DNA of 64,000 bases from a bacterium (GTDB taxonomy: Bacteria > Pseudomonadota > Gammaproteobacteria > Pseudomonadales > Moraxellaceae). The stretch spans positions 186,001 through 250,000 of the forward strand of contig JAQSDB010000002.1 in the NCBI GenBank assembly GCA_029945725.1, written 5' to 3'. The notes under the pieces were generated by a model. It saw nothing but the letters and a program-made list of their open reading frames with translations. It made no database searches and had not been told where the DNA came from. Position numbers and translations under genes: made by a program. This document shows positions 19,397 to 31,615 of the stretch, in pieces (position 1 is the stretch's first letter; every line of letters starts with the position of its first letter).

Positions 19397-19574
19397 TTTA
19401 GCTCTGTCTTTGTTCCCCTGTCCGGTGCTGCCGTCACGGGCATTTTTCATTAATACAGGAAAACCGGGTCTTTTTGCTTGCCTGGTCTCCGGCTGGTGAC
19501 ATATAGGGCCTGGCGAGCTGCAAGATTCTTGCGTGCTTGCTAGTCTCCGGGTCAAACATGGGGGAGTGGATATC

Positions 19575-20333
19575 ATGACGCGAGACTATCAATACGGCTT
19601 CTCGGGCAAGGGCAAGGGCAGAGCCATGTTTGATATTGATGTACGCGAGAAGAAGGCGCGCACCATGGTAGCGGTTCTGCAGGAGTGCCTGCCGGAGTCT
19701 CTCGATCATTACAGCGTGATCAATGTCGGTGGCTCTGCCGGCATCATCGACCATTACCTGGCCGATCACTTTGCAAGGGTGATCGGCGTGGATATTGATG
19801 AGCCTGCGGTGGCGCATGCCAAGGCCACCTTTCAGCGCGAAAATCTGGAGTTTCAGGTCGGAGATGCACTTGATCTGCAGTTTCCGGATGCAAGCTTTGA
19901 TGTCGTGGTCTGCTCACAGGTTTATGAGCATGTTCCGGATGCCGCTAAAATGATGAGTGAAATCCGCCGGGTGCTGAAGCCTGCCGGGATTTGCTATTTT
20001 GCGGCCAGCAATCGCCTCATGTGGAATGAGCCGCATTACAACCTGCCTTTGTTGTCCGTCATCCCGCGGCCACTGGCCCATATCTACATCAGGCTGGCGG
20101 GACGTGCGGAAAGCTATTACGAGCACCATTACAGTTACTGGGGGTTACGGTATCTGGTGCGGGAGTTTGCTGTGGACGACTTCACGCACCGAATGGTGGT
20201 TGATCCGGAGCGGTATCATGTCGAGTACATGGTGCGCCCGGGTAGCATGAAGTCCGTCGTGGCAGGGTTTGTTGCACGATGGCTTTGCTGGCTGAGCCCC
20301 GGTTATATCTGGATTCTGAAAAAGACGGTCTGA
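19575..20333 (+). CDS. SAM-dependent methyltransferase (class I, Methyltransf_11 type)
   Basis: A 252-residue Rossmann-fold methyltransferase. SAM-binding motif I is VINVGGSAG (48-56), the acidic residue after strand 2 is in GVDIDEPAV, and FDVVVCSQVYEHVPD is the usual post-motif region. The second half (AESYYEHHYSYWGLRYLVREF) resembles enzymes found beside glycan genes. GGGGGAG lies 9-15 bases before the ATG at 19575; the frame is open further up but runs toward the tRNA. The substrate is unknown; being next to a glycosylation block, a sugar is one option. Confidence 0.82.
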   Translation: MTRDYQYGFSGKGKGRAMFDIDVREKKARTMVAVLQECLPESLDHYSVINVGGSAGIIDHYLADHFARVIGVDIDEPAVAHAKATFQRENLEFQVGDALDLQFPDASFDVVVCSQVYEHVPDAAKMMSEIRRVLKPAGICYFAASNRLMWNEPHYNLPLLSVIPRPLAHIYIRLAGRAESYYEHHYSYWGLRYLVREFAVDDFTHRMVVDPERYHVEYMVRPGSMKSVVAGFVARWLCWLSPGYIWILKKTV

Positions 20334-20368
20334 TTCATCTCACCGAGGACGAGTCAGGCTCCTGGTGT

Positions 20369-21289
20369 TTACTTGGCGGTCAGGGCGCCAGGGTTTGCCT
20401 GAATGTGGAAATGCAGCAGATGGGTATCGTCGTCCCTCAGTTCTTCTCCCAGTGAAATGGTGCCTGAGCCCCACAGGGGCAGCTCCTCCCGGCGCAAATA
20501 GCTGATCTTGCCGTCTTCGGTGCGAACGTAACTGCCGTTGGTGCTCTGGTCCATAAAGACAAACTTGCCGCGACGACTTTCGATGCGGGCGTGATGGCGT
20601 GAGGCCAGCGGGCTCTCGACCACGAGCTCGCAGGTTTCGGCGCGGCCGATGCCGAGGCTGGTGCCGAGCTCCAGTTGCTGCTCCTGATCCTGATAGCGAA
20701 TGGACAGCCTGGTGGGCTGACTGCCGATACTGAGTCCCGGACCAGTGCTGGCGACAAAACGAGTGACGTTTTCTTCTTCCCACACCACTTCATAAATCAC
20801 CAGGCTGTCCTGCTTGCCCTTGACCTGGGTGGTATCGATAAGACGGGCTTTTCCGGCCAGTGCCTCCGGCAGGGCGGTGATGGTTTCGCGGGTCGTGATG
20901 ATCTGCCCGGCGCGGGCAATGGCGCTCATGCGTGCCGCTACATTGACGGCATCACCGAAGACATCGCCCTGCTCAAGAATCACCGGTCCCCACTGCAGCC
21001 CCATGCGCATTTGCAGGCGCACGGGCCGGGTGGTATCGGCGGTCAGCTCTTCCTGCATGGTGATGGCGGCTCTGATGCCGCGTTCGGCGCTCGGGAAGCG
21101 GCAGAGGATTTCATCACCAATGGTTTTTACCAGTACCCCGTCATGGCGTCTGGCCACTTCGGTCATGCTGCCGAGCAGGCTGCCGATGGCTTCCCGCGCG
21201 GCCCGGTCGCCCAGCTTTTCATACAGGCGTGTGCTGCCGGCGACGTCCGCAAACAGGATGGCGTGAAATTGCTGGGTGCTGGTTTCCAT
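20369..21289 (-). CDS. Class III adenylate cyclase with C-terminal FHA domain
   Basis: The N-terminal catalytic domain (residues ~8-170) has metal aspartates Asp15 (LFADVAGST) and Asp59 (TIGDE), adenine-selecting Lys55 and Asp113, and transition-state residues Asn116 and Arg120 (GDAVNVAARM). All key residues for making cAMP are therefore present. An FHA domain (~205-295: LGIGR, SRHHA, DQSTNGSYV) should bind a phosphothreonine partner. The protein is 306 residues, soluble, with no sensor or membrane domain. It lies 16 bases after valS and is probably the last gene of that run. The open frame extends upstream; the ATG at 21289 starts just before the catalytic domain. Confidence 0.9.
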   Translation of the reverse strand: METSTQQFHAILFADVAGSTRLYEKLGDRAAREAIGSLLGSMTEVARRHDGVLVKTIGDEILCRFPSAERGIRAAITMQEELTADTTRPVRLQMRMGLQWGPVILEQGDVFGDAVNVAARMSAIARAGQIITTRETITALPEALAGKARLIDTTQVKGKQDSLVIYEVVWEEENVTRFVASTGPGLSIGSQPTRLSIRYQDQEQQLELGTSLGIGRAETCELVVESPLASRHHARIESRRGKFVFMDQSTNGSYVRTEDGKISYLRREELPLWGSGTISLGEELRDDDTHLLHFHIQANPGALTAK

Positions 21290-21305
21290 GGTGAGTACTG
21301 TCCTG

Positions 21306-24152
<2,847 letters not shown>

Positions 24153-24292
24153 GGGACAGCAGACTCGGTAAAAGGGGCGAATAATCAGGACGCAGACCGG
24201 CGATTATATCGGGGCCGGCAGTGGCCGGGGAGCTTTTTGCCACACGGCTTTTCGCAGGGGTGCTGGTTTGCTGAGGGCCATTACCTCCGTGC

Positions 24293-25651
24293 TCATTCTT
24301 TTGCATTCATCTGCCGTATCAGGCTCCGGGCCATCCAGGCCAGAAACCCCGTGCCAAGAACCAGCACGCTCCACAGAATCAATTTTTTCCAGTTCATGAC
24401 CGCGCTTTCCGGGCCGGCGTCGCGTCCTCCCAGGACACGGCTGGCCCCGAGGGTGGCCGCAGGCAGGGCGGTTTCGGCGCCGGCGACATAGCCGGGAAGC
24501 AGGCTGGCCAGCGGCAATTGCGCGGGCCGCGCATCACGCTTGCCAAAGGCCAGCGTGAAAGGGCCGTCACCGCGCGCCACAAAAACCAGCTGGCGCGGCG
24601 ACCAGCCCAGCGTGAGCCGTGGCATGCCGCTCCCCAGTCCGCCGGCACGCGGGTCTACATGCAGCAGCCAGTAGCGGCCGGAGTGCGGATTGATGTCCTG
24701 AAGCGGGCTGGTGATGTCACGGCCGTTGCGCGTCAGCCGGTAGCTGACCGTGTTCAGGACGTGGCGCCAGGGTGCGTCAGGGCGATTACGCACCAGCAGC
24801 TCGACCGGTGCCACCGTATTGGTTTGCGCCAACTGCAGGCCAATGCGGCTGACCGGCAGCCAGGCGCCGCTGTCAAAAACATAGTCACCGGTTTTTTCGC
24901 CGGCGCTGGCGGTGATGTTCTGCCAGCGCAGGGGCGGCGCTGCGGGTGCGGGATCGGTCACCGATTCGATTTGTGCCAGGGAAAATACCGGCAGGGGCTG
25001 ATCGGCAGAAAGACGCAGATACCTGTAGCGGCCCCGGGTGAAGGCAATACGTTTTTGCGCCAGTTGCTGGCCACCGTAGCGCATGTCCAGCAGAGGAGCC
25101 GAGGCCAGGTAATGCCAGGTCTTGAGATCATCGCTGGTTTCCAGTGTGGTCTCGGCACTGTAGCCGTCGGCCGTGGCGGGCCAGTCCAGCAACAGTGCCT
25201 GACTGTCCTGATCAAGCGACGCGGCATCAAAAACAAAAGCGATGATGGAGGTGGCCGCTGTTGCGGCGGTGGCATTCGAACTTTTCAGGGCGATGACCTT
25301 GCCGCTTCTGTTTTGTTCGACGGTGATATCCAGTCCTGCCAGTGCGGCTACACTCGCGCCCTTCAGGGGGAAACGCGCGACGTCATGACGTACCGGTGCG
25401 GGCGCAGCGGTATCGGCGTCACGCCATGCTCCCAGTGCATAAGGCACTGCTTCACCCTTGCCATTGAAAATACGTACATCGGCGAGATCGGTGCGTGCCT
25501 GCGCATGCACAGCCAGCGGCAACTCCACGCGGTAAAATGCTTCCTTGCCGGTGGTTTCCAGCGTTATTCCTGTCGCGAAGTCGGCAGGTGTTTCGGCATT
25601 GCATACCGCTGCCAGAAAGCCGAAAGAAAAACCCAGCAATAATGCACGCAT
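24293..25651 (-). CDS. DUF3999 family envelope protein
   Basis: A 452-residue exported protein of unknown function. It has a signal peptide (MRALLLGFSFGFLAAVCNA), a long beta-rich periplasmic part with phrases seen in DUF3999 proteins (RVELPLAVHAQARTDLADVRIFNGKGEAVPYAL; LTLGWSPRQLVFVARG), and one C-terminal membrane helix (LILWSVLVLGTGFLAWMA). Its ATG overlaps the stop of the DUF2339 gene by one base (TGATG), so the two are coupled; this pair also occurs in Pseudomonas. The open frame runs upstream to 26107 inside DUF2339, but that part is shadow. Confidence 0.8.
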   Translation of the reverse strand: MRALLLGFSFGFLAAVCNAETPADFATGITLETTGKEAFYRVELPLAVHAQARTDLADVRIFNGKGEAVPYALGAWRDADTAAPAPVRHDVARFPLKGASVAALAGLDITVEQNRSGKVIALKSSNATAATAATSIIAFVFDAASLDQDSQALLLDWPATADGYSAETTLETSDDLKTWHYLASAPLLDMRYGGQQLAQKRIAFTRGRYRYLRLSADQPLPVFSLAQIESVTDPAPAAPPLRWQNITASAGEKTGDYVFDSGAWLPVSRIGLQLAQTNTVAPVELLVRNRPDAPWRHVLNTVSYRLTRNGRDITSPLQDINPHSGRYWLLHVDPRAGGLGSGMPRLTLGWSPRQLVFVARGDGPFTLAFGKRDARPAQLPLASLLPGYVAGAETALPAATLGASRVLGGRDAGPESAVMNWKKLILWSVLVLGTGFLAWMARSLIRQMNAKE

Positions 25652-28575
25652 CACTTTATTTCCTGCTCGGGCGCCTGTGCTTCCGTTTTTTTCTGCTCCG
25701 GTGGTACCGGTGCGACATAGCCGATCAGCAACATCAGGAGGCCTACGCCGATAAACGAAACGATGCGGGCGACCGAGGCAATAGTGCCCAGATCCACAAA
25801 CAAAAGCTTGGCGACGACCACGGCCATCAGTGCGGCTCCCAGCATCCACAGGCGGCGCCAGCTCTTGCGGGTGCCGGTGAGCATGAGGGCCAGTGCGAGA
25901 AGACTCCAGAACAGGGAAAGTGCCGCCTGCACCAGTACGGAATTGAACAGGGCACTGCCGGTATAGGGAATATCCAGCCATTGGTGAATCGAGCGCAGCA
26001 GCATGGCGTTGAGCCAGATGAACACCAGTGCGCCGGCAACCATGCACATTTGCCTCATGTCCTGCTGCGGCAAGTGCTCCGGATGCCGGCGCACTTGCAG
26101 GGCCCACTTGAGGCTGACCAGCGCAATAAAGGCATGGCCGAGATCGACCGGATTCAGCAGCGGGAAATAGGGCAGTGGCGAGGCGTTGCCGTCATTGCCG
26201 ATGTCCGTAAACACACACCATGAGGCCAGTCCGGTCAGCAGTGGCCAGGCGCCCCAGCCGAGATAACTCGGCGCATAACGATCCAGCGGCCATGAGTCCG
26301 GCGCCGAGGGGCGACTGGCCCACAGCAGGAGCAGACCGGGAACGACGATGACGGCAGCAGCCGACCAGCTGTCATGCAGCAGGCCGTTCTCGTGTGCCAG
26401 CCAGTGCAGTTCCAGAGCGCCGATGGCGGCCAGCAGCCAGAAACCGAAGGCATGCACCCAGGCAAACCAGTCGGGAAAACAATCCCGGTCGTAGCGGAGC
26501 AGCAGTGAGTAATGCATGAGCAGGGCCAGTGGCCATGCCAGCCAGCCACCATCGCTCAGCGGGTGCTTGTCGTCGACCAGCGAGACGGCAAAAACGGCCA
26601 GCAGGAACAGCATGAGCCCGGCGGCGGGCAGCTTTGCATGGGCCCAGTCCAGGCGACGCTGCAAGCGGCTCAGCAGCACCGCCGTCAGTGCCGGAAAAAC
26701 CAGCGCGAACGATTTTACGGAGTTGCCTTCCAGCAAGCGGCCGGCTTCGGCAAAGCCGGTCTGCAGCCACCACGCCAGACCCCAGAAAAACACCAGAACA
26801 GTGCTGTCGCGCTCCCAGGCCGCCAGATTTTTTGCGGCATTTTTCTGCAATTGCCAGGCAGAAAAGAAAGCGGCGATGGCAATCAGTGCTCCGCCGGTAC
26901 AGGCGGCGTTGAGCAGGGGAATGCTGTTTTCGGCGAGTGGGGCGCGATTGAAATACGCCACCGCTGCGGCCAGTTGCAGCAGCAGGCCGAAGGCCCGTGC
27001 CAGTTTGCGTTGCTGGCGCAGACCGACCCATACCAGCGCCGCGCCTTCCAGTGCCCAGGACGCCGATGTCCAGCGTGCATCCAGCGCCAGCGGAATCGCC
27101 AGCGTGGCAAAAATCACGCCGAGAGCGAGAAAACTTTCTGTCAGTAAATGCAGGTCGGGATGTGCCCGCCGCTGCAGCCAGCGCGCCAGCCCGAGATAAA
27201 GCGCCGCCAGTGCCATGGCTGACCAGGCCAGTGCAAACGGCATGTTCCGGGTGAGACCGGCCTGAAAACCGAACGCCACCAGCGGCAGGCCGAACACCAG
27301 CGTGCTGTCGACGATGCGGGCGGAAAGGGTGATCCGGCCCGTGCCGGCATCCTGCAGCCAGGAGCCGACCGTTGTCGCCTGACGGTGGGCAAAGAGAATG
27401 GCAATGCCGAGAAACATGGCGAAAAAAAGCAGGAGGAAAGCTTCGGTGCTGGTGAAAAACTCCGGCTGGTAAAACCGGCTTCCCCAGCTCATGCCGATGC
27501 CAAAGGTGAAGAAAAAGCCGAGCAGGTTCAGCGGCCGCCAGGCCTTGAACCAGGCGACGGCAAAAATGCCGAGATTGAGAATGGCGTAATAGGAAAACAG
27601 TGCGACATGACTGCCGCCGCCGGTAGACGCCAGTACGGGCGCGAGAAAGCCGCCGCTAACAGCAATCGAGATGAGCGCGCGCGAGTTTTGCAAAACGGCG
27701 AGCAGTGCCGACAGGGCGGAAACGGCGACCATGGCGGCCAGCGCCATCAGCGGTGGCAGCAGCGCGTAGAGACGAAAGGCGCCAAACAGGGTCAGGTAAA
27801 GCAGGCCCACACCGGCACCCTGCAGGGCGAGTGCATAATCCTCGCGCTGCGCACGCAAACGCCAGCCGATAACGAGCAGCACCACTGCACCGAGTGCGAC
27901 AGCGCTTACGCGTACTTCCAGCGGCACGACGGCGTGTTCGGCGGCAAACCTGAGCAGGAAAGCCACACCGAAAAACAGGATCACGATGCCTGTGCGCACC
28001 ACCGTATTGCCACCCAGCAGCCAGGCGCGGGCGCGATCAATCAGGGTGTTTTCTGCTGCATCGGCAGGCCGGTTTGCGCGCAGGCTTTCTGCCGCTGCTT
28101 CTGTGGCGTTTGCAGTGGTCGTGCTGGCGACGCCGGAGTTGTTGTCGGCAGGCAAGGCCTGTGCGGCGACGGTCGCTGCTTCCGAAGACGGTGGCTGCAC
28201 CCCGGAAATGGCGGGTGCGGTATCGGCCATCAGCCCGGGATCCAGATCGAAAACGGTTTCCGCTGCCGCGATGTTTTTCGCGCTGTCTGCTTTTTCGGCC
28301 GCAGCTTCCAGTGGTGATGCACCGAGATTTTTCTCGCTCTCCAGCCGTTTCAGGCGCCAGTGGATATCTTCCAGCGCCGCATAGACATCCTCTTTTTCCC
28401 CTGACGCTGTCCGTGCACTTTCTGCCGACAGGTCATGGATGCGTTTATCGATCAGCGTCTTCATCCAGACACCAAAACCGGCGCCGACAATGAGGGCGGC
28501 CCACAGGCCCTTGGCGCCCAGCCATCCGGCCAGCAATACCATCGCCGCAAAAGCCAGTGCGAATGCAATAGTCAT
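25651..28575 (-). CDS. DUF2339 family giant polytopic membrane protein
   Basis: A 974-residue protein with more than twenty hydrophobic segments. After TM1 (MTIAFALAFAAMVLLAGWLGAKG) comes a cytoplasmic Ala/Glu-rich linker (residues ~50-185) with a coiled-coil part (ALEDIHWRLKRLESEKN), then membrane helices to the end. DUF2339 has no established function; links to envelope stress or glycan export are only guesses. The open frame extends to 28824, but the ATG at 28575 places TM1 at the N-terminus and has AGGACGGC upstream. It is coupled to the DUF3999 gene. Confidence 0.82.
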   Translation of the reverse strand: MTIAFALAFAAMVLLAGWLGAKGLWAALIVGAGFGVWMKTLIDKRIHDLSAESARTASGEKEDVYAALEDIHWRLKRLESEKNLGASPLEAAAEKADSAKNIAAAETVFDLDPGLMADTAPAISGVQPPSSEAATVAAQALPADNNSGVASTTTANATEAAAESLRANRPADAAENTLIDRARAWLLGGNTVVRTGIVILFFGVAFLLRFAAEHAVVPLEVRVSAVALGAVVLLVIGWRLRAQREDYALALQGAGVGLLYLTLFGAFRLYALLPPLMALAAMVAVSALSALLAVLQNSRALISIAVSGGFLAPVLASTGGGSHVALFSYYAILNLGIFAVAWFKAWRPLNLLGFFFTFGIGMSWGSRFYQPEFFTSTEAFLLLFFAMFLGIAILFAHRQATTVGSWLQDAGTGRITLSARIVDSTLVFGLPLVAFGFQAGLTRNMPFALAWSAMALAALYLGLARWLQRRAHPDLHLLTESFLALGVIFATLAIPLALDARWTSASWALEGAALVWVGLRQQRKLARAFGLLLQLAAAVAYFNRAPLAENSIPLLNAACTGGALIAIAAFFSAWQLQKNAAKNLAAWERDSTVLVFFWGLAWWLQTGFAEAGRLLEGNSVKSFALVFPALTAVLLSRLQRRLDWAHAKLPAAGLMLFLLAVFAVSLVDDKHPLSDGGWLAWPLALLMHYSLLLRYDRDCFPDWFAWVHAFGFWLLAAIGALELHWLAHENGLLHDSWSAAAVIVVPGLLLLWASRPSAPDSWPLDRYAPSYLGWGAWPLLTGLASWCVFTDIGNDGNASPLPYFPLLNPVDLGHAFIALVSLKWALQVRRHPEHLPQQDMRQMCMVAGALVFIWLNAMLLRSIHQWLDIPYTGSALFNSVLVQAALSLFWSLLALALMLTGTRKSWRRLWMLGAALMAVVVAKLLFVDLGTIASVARIVSFIGVGLLMLLIGYVAPVPPEQKKTEAQAPEQEIK

Positions 28576-28798
28576 GAAAGCCGTCCTGGGGAGAAACGTT
28601 GAGGGATGGATTGGGACAAGCAGAAACCTGCCGTCAGCAGGGCCGCCGGTTTTTCTGGAAAAGAGCGGGGAGTCGGCATGACGGGGTGGTGATGGAGCAA
28701 TGCGTCCTGCATTTGAACCACTCTTGATTAGCCGGCACGGCGCCGGCAGCAATGTGTTGGTGTGTGACAGGACCTGCCGGCGGAGCGTGAAAAAAGTG

Positions 28799-29398
28799 TC
28801 AGGCCTTGCGGGTTTGCTCGGCAATCAGCCGGTCCATTTCGGCGCGCATGCGCACGCGCAGTTCGCTTTTCAGTTGTTCCATCTGCGCTTCAATAAGGGT
28901 TTCGATTACGGGCCCGAGCTTCAGGCGCAGTTCGCGCTCCAGATCCAGTTTTTCATGGCTGACAGGAACGGCGGCATCCGTTTGCATGAGTTCACGCAGG
29001 CCGGCCGAGGCCTGGCTCTGGCTGTCATGGAGTCGATCCAGCACGCTTTTGGGCAGGAAAGGATTGTCCTGGCGTGGTGCTCCGGCCGGTTGGGTGTTTG
29101 CCACCGGGCTTTTGCGGGGGCTGTTTTCGCTTGGGGAGTTGCCGGCGGCGATACCCTCCTGAAACAGCGAGCCCTGCTCCGTGCCGGTTTTTTTGACGGC
29201 AGCCGGCGCGGGTTTGGCGCTGTTCGCGACAGGGCTGGCGGGTGTGCCGGCCAGCAGCGGCATATCGTCGTCTTCCAGGAAGATGTAAAGCTCGCGGAGC
29301 TCGCCGATCAGTTCGCGTTTTGCACCGCGGGAGCTGCGTTTCCAGCGCTGGTCAAAGTCTGATCCCAGATTGTCGAAGTGGCGTGCCATGGCCGTCAT
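28799..29398 (-). CDS. Hypothetical protein between holC and DUF2339
   Basis: A 199-residue soluble protein that I do not recognise. A charged N-terminal segment (residues 1-48, with LIGELRELYIFLEDDD) is followed by a low-complexity Ala/Pro/Ser linker (~50-115) and a C-terminal amphipathic helical region (~150-199, LRLKLGPVIETLIEAQMEQL) likely to form a coiled coil. There is no signal peptide or membrane segment. An in-frame ATG three codons later is an alternative start. It sits 30 bases downstream of holC, so it is probably co-transcribed. The gap of 223 bases after it shows no clear terminator. Confidence 0.7.
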   Translation of the reverse strand: MTAMARHFDNLGSDFDQRWKRSSRGAKRELIGELRELYIFLEDDDMPLLAGTPASPVANSAKPAPAAVKKTGTEQGSLFQEGIAAGNSPSENSPRKSPVANTQPAGAPRQDNPFLPKSVLDRLHDSQSQASAGLRELMQTDAAVPVSHEKLDLERELRLKLGPVIETLIEAQMEQLKSELRVRMRAEMDRLIAEQTRKA

Positions 29399-29428
29399 TG
29401 TGAACTCTGTGGTTGCAGGAAGACGTGC

Positions 29429-29851
29429 TTAAACATTGTGTGATGTAACCGCGTAACCCTGCTGCTTGTACAGGCGCCAATGGTTACGAGCGGCTTCACG
29501 CATGGCCTCGTCACCACCGACAATCTCCACGATGCGGCGAAAGCGCTGCGGTTGCGCCGGCGCCTCGGCATGCAGGTTGATCAGCACGTCGCTGGCCTCG
29601 GGCGGAATCTGCTGCCAGCCGATGCGTACCGGCGGCGGCGGCGTCGGGCCGTCACCCACCAGGTGATGCGGAATGAAACTGTCGGGGCGGAAATTCCACA
29701 GCAGCTCATCGAGCTGTTCGGCTTCGGCCCTGTTCGCGGCATGCACATAAATACTGTGCTTTTGCTGGAAGGCTTTCTCGATGATGCGGCAGGCGGTGTG
29801 GAGCCGTTTGCCGGGATCGGTGTCTGCCAGTGCGTAAAATGTGATTTCCAT
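29429..29851 (-). CDS. holC: DNA polymerase III chi subunit
   Basis: HolC links the clamp-loader complex to single-strand binding protein during replication. The 140-residue protein starts MEITFYALAD and has the family phrases IEKAFQQKHSIYVHA, LDELLWNFRPDSFIPHHL and the RRIVEIVG segment. The pepA-holC-valS order is a gammaproteobacterial hallmark. A strong hairpin lies between pepA and this gene. Confidence 0.95.
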   Translation of the reverse strand: MEITFYALADTDPGKRLHTACRIIEKAFQQKHSIYVHAANRAEAEQLDELLWNFRPDSFIPHHLVGDGPTPPPPVRIGWQQIPPEASDVLINLHAEAPAQPQRFRRIVEIVGGDEAMREAARNHWRLYKQQGYAVTSHNV

Positions 29852-29887
29852 GGTGCTTTCTAGTCGCCAGGTGGGAACGCTGGGGTG

Positions 29888-29927
29888 GCCACTGCCCGCA
29901 TGACGTCAGCTTCATGCGGGCAGTGGC
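29888..29927 (-). other. 16-bp perfect hairpin between pepA and holC, no T-tract
   Basis: Arms 29888-29903 and 29912-29927 are fully complementary around an 8-base loop; the core is CACTGCCCGCATGA. On the transcribed minus strand no run of U follows, so it is not a standard Rho-independent terminator. It may stabilise the 3' end of pepA mRNA, mark processing, or attenuate expression of holC and valS. It lies about 15 bases after the pepA stop. Confidence 0.7.
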
Positions 29928-29942
29928 TGGTGCAGTCAGGTC

Positions 29943-31430
29943 TTAGCTGACACGGCTCTTCAGGTATTGCATCAGCAAGGGCACCGGGCGGCCGGTGGCA
30001 TTTTTCTGCGCGCCGGAAATCCAGGCAACGCCGGCAATATCCAGATGCGCCCAGGTGTAATCCTTGGTGAAGCGCGCCAGGAAGCAGGCGGCCGTGATGG
30101 CGCCGCCATTGGGAGCGGAGCCGATATTGGCGATGTCGGCGAAGGGGGATTCCAGCATTTCCTGATAATCGTTCCAGACCGGCATGCGCCAGGCACGGTC
30201 ACCGCTGCGCTGGCCGGCGTCGAGCAGGGCATCGGCCAGTTCGTCCGAAGGCGAGAACAGGCCGGACACCACTTTGCCCAGCGCCACGATGCAGGCGCCG
30301 GTGAGGGTGGCGACATCAATGACCACGGCCGGCTTGTAGCGGCTGATATAGGTCAGTGCGTCGCACAGCACAAGGCGGCCCTCGGCATCGGTATTGAGGA
30401 TTTCGATGGTCTGGCCTGACATCGAGGTGACGATGTCGCCGGGGCGGGTGGCGTTGCCGGAGGGCATGTTTTCGGCACAGGCCAGTACGCCCACCACATT
30501 GATGGCGAGGCCGGATTCCGCCAGTGCCTTCATGACGCCAAAGACACTGGCGGCGCCACACATGTCGTATTTCATCTCGTCCATGGCGGCGGCCGGCTTG
30601 ATGGATATGCCGCCGGTATCAAAGCTCACGCCCTTGCCCACCAGCACCACGGGCGCCTCGGTTTTCTTGCCGCCGGTGTATTCGATGATGACGAGCTTGC
30701 CTTCCTGGGCCGAGCCCTGCGATACGGCAAGGAAGGCGCCCATGCCGAGTTTCTTCATTTCGGCTTCGCCCAGCACTTTCACGGACAGGTGTTTCTGGTG
30801 GGCGTGGCCGAGGGCCCTGGACTGGTCGGCGATATAGCTCGGGTGGCAGATATTGGGTGGCTGGTTGCCGAGATCGCGGGCGGAGTTGATGCCGGAGCCG
30901 AGGGCTTCGCCCCAGGCCATGGCTTTTTTGCCGGCGCTGATCCCGGCTTTTTCGGCGACAGCCAGTGTCAAATGATGCAGCCCGTGCCCGTCGCCTTTTT
31001 TGCTCTTGAATTCATCAAAGCGGTAAGCCGCTTCGAGGCTCGCGCGCACGATGCTGGCAATGCGGTCGTTCAGCGAGAAGCCCTTGATCTCCAGCTCGGT
31101 GAGAAAGCTCACGGCTTTTTTCCGGCCCCTGGCGAGGGCTTTGACGGCGTCTGCGGCGGCACGTTGCAGACCACGGATATCCAGGTCTTTCAGCGGGCCT
31201 GTGCCCACGACCAGGACCTGATCAGCGGCAATCCCGTGCAGGTTGAACAGGGACTGGGTCTGGCCCGGCTTGCCTTCAAAGCCGGCGTGCTTGAGTGCTT
31301 TGGCAAGCTGCCCGCCGCTGGCGGCATCCACCGCCAGGGCGGAGGGCGAGAAATCGCCGGCACTGACCGCGACAATGATGACGCCGGTTTTTTCAGTGGC
31401 GGGAACAGACTGCTTGAGCTGGAATTCCAT
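29943..31430 (-). CDS. pepA: Leucyl aminopeptidase PepA (M17)
   Basis: PepA is a hexameric, two-metal cytoplasmic aminopeptidase; in E. coli it also binds DNA in Xer recombination and carAB control. The M17 signature NTDAEGRL is at residues 346-353, with VGKGVSFDTGGISIKPA and MKYDMCGAA upstream supplying metal ligands. Length 495 residues is normal. CGAGGT lies about 5 bases before the ATG at 31430, which is preferred over the longer open frame. It is divergent from lptF, as in other gammaproteobacteria. Confidence 0.96.
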   Translation of the reverse strand: MEFQLKQSVPATEKTGVIIVAVSAGDFSPSALAVDAASGGQLAKALKHAGFEGKPGQTQSLFNLHGIAADQVLVVGTGPLKDLDIRGLQRAAADAVKALARGRKKAVSFLTELEIKGFSLNDRIASIVRASLEAAYRFDEFKSKKGDGHGLHHLTLAVAEKAGISAGKKAMAWGEALGSGINSARDLGNQPPNICHPSYIADQSRALGHAHQKHLSVKVLGEAEMKKLGMGAFLAVSQGSAQEGKLVIIEYTGGKKTEAPVVLVGKGVSFDTGGISIKPAAAMDEMKYDMCGAASVFGVMKALAESGLAINVVGVLACAENMPSGNATRPGDIVTSMSGQTIEILNTDAEGRLVLCDALTYISRYKPAVVIDVATLTGACIVALGKVVSGLFSPSDELADALLDAGQRSGDRAWRMPVWNDYQEMLESPFADIANIGSAPNGGAITAACFLARFTKDYTWAHLDIAGVAWISGAQKNATGRPVPLLMQYLKSRVS

Positions 31431-31615
31431 TGCGACCTCGCAAGACAAACACGGATGATTGGCTGATAATTCGGGCGCCCGCTGAAAACTGCCATAACGT
31501 CGGGGGTTTTCAGCAGACAGCCGGTCAGGGCGTTGAGTCTACTGTCTGTCCTTCTTCCAGCGCCACCAGCAGAGCGCTTGTTAGCACTACCGATACCCCA
31601 GGGATTGTCCCGCTT

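Noticed and set aside
25652-26107. Upstream extension of the DUF3999 gene
   Set aside because: The extension lies inside the DUF2339 coding region in another frame; the ATG at 25651 follows the stop overlap and begins a signal peptide.
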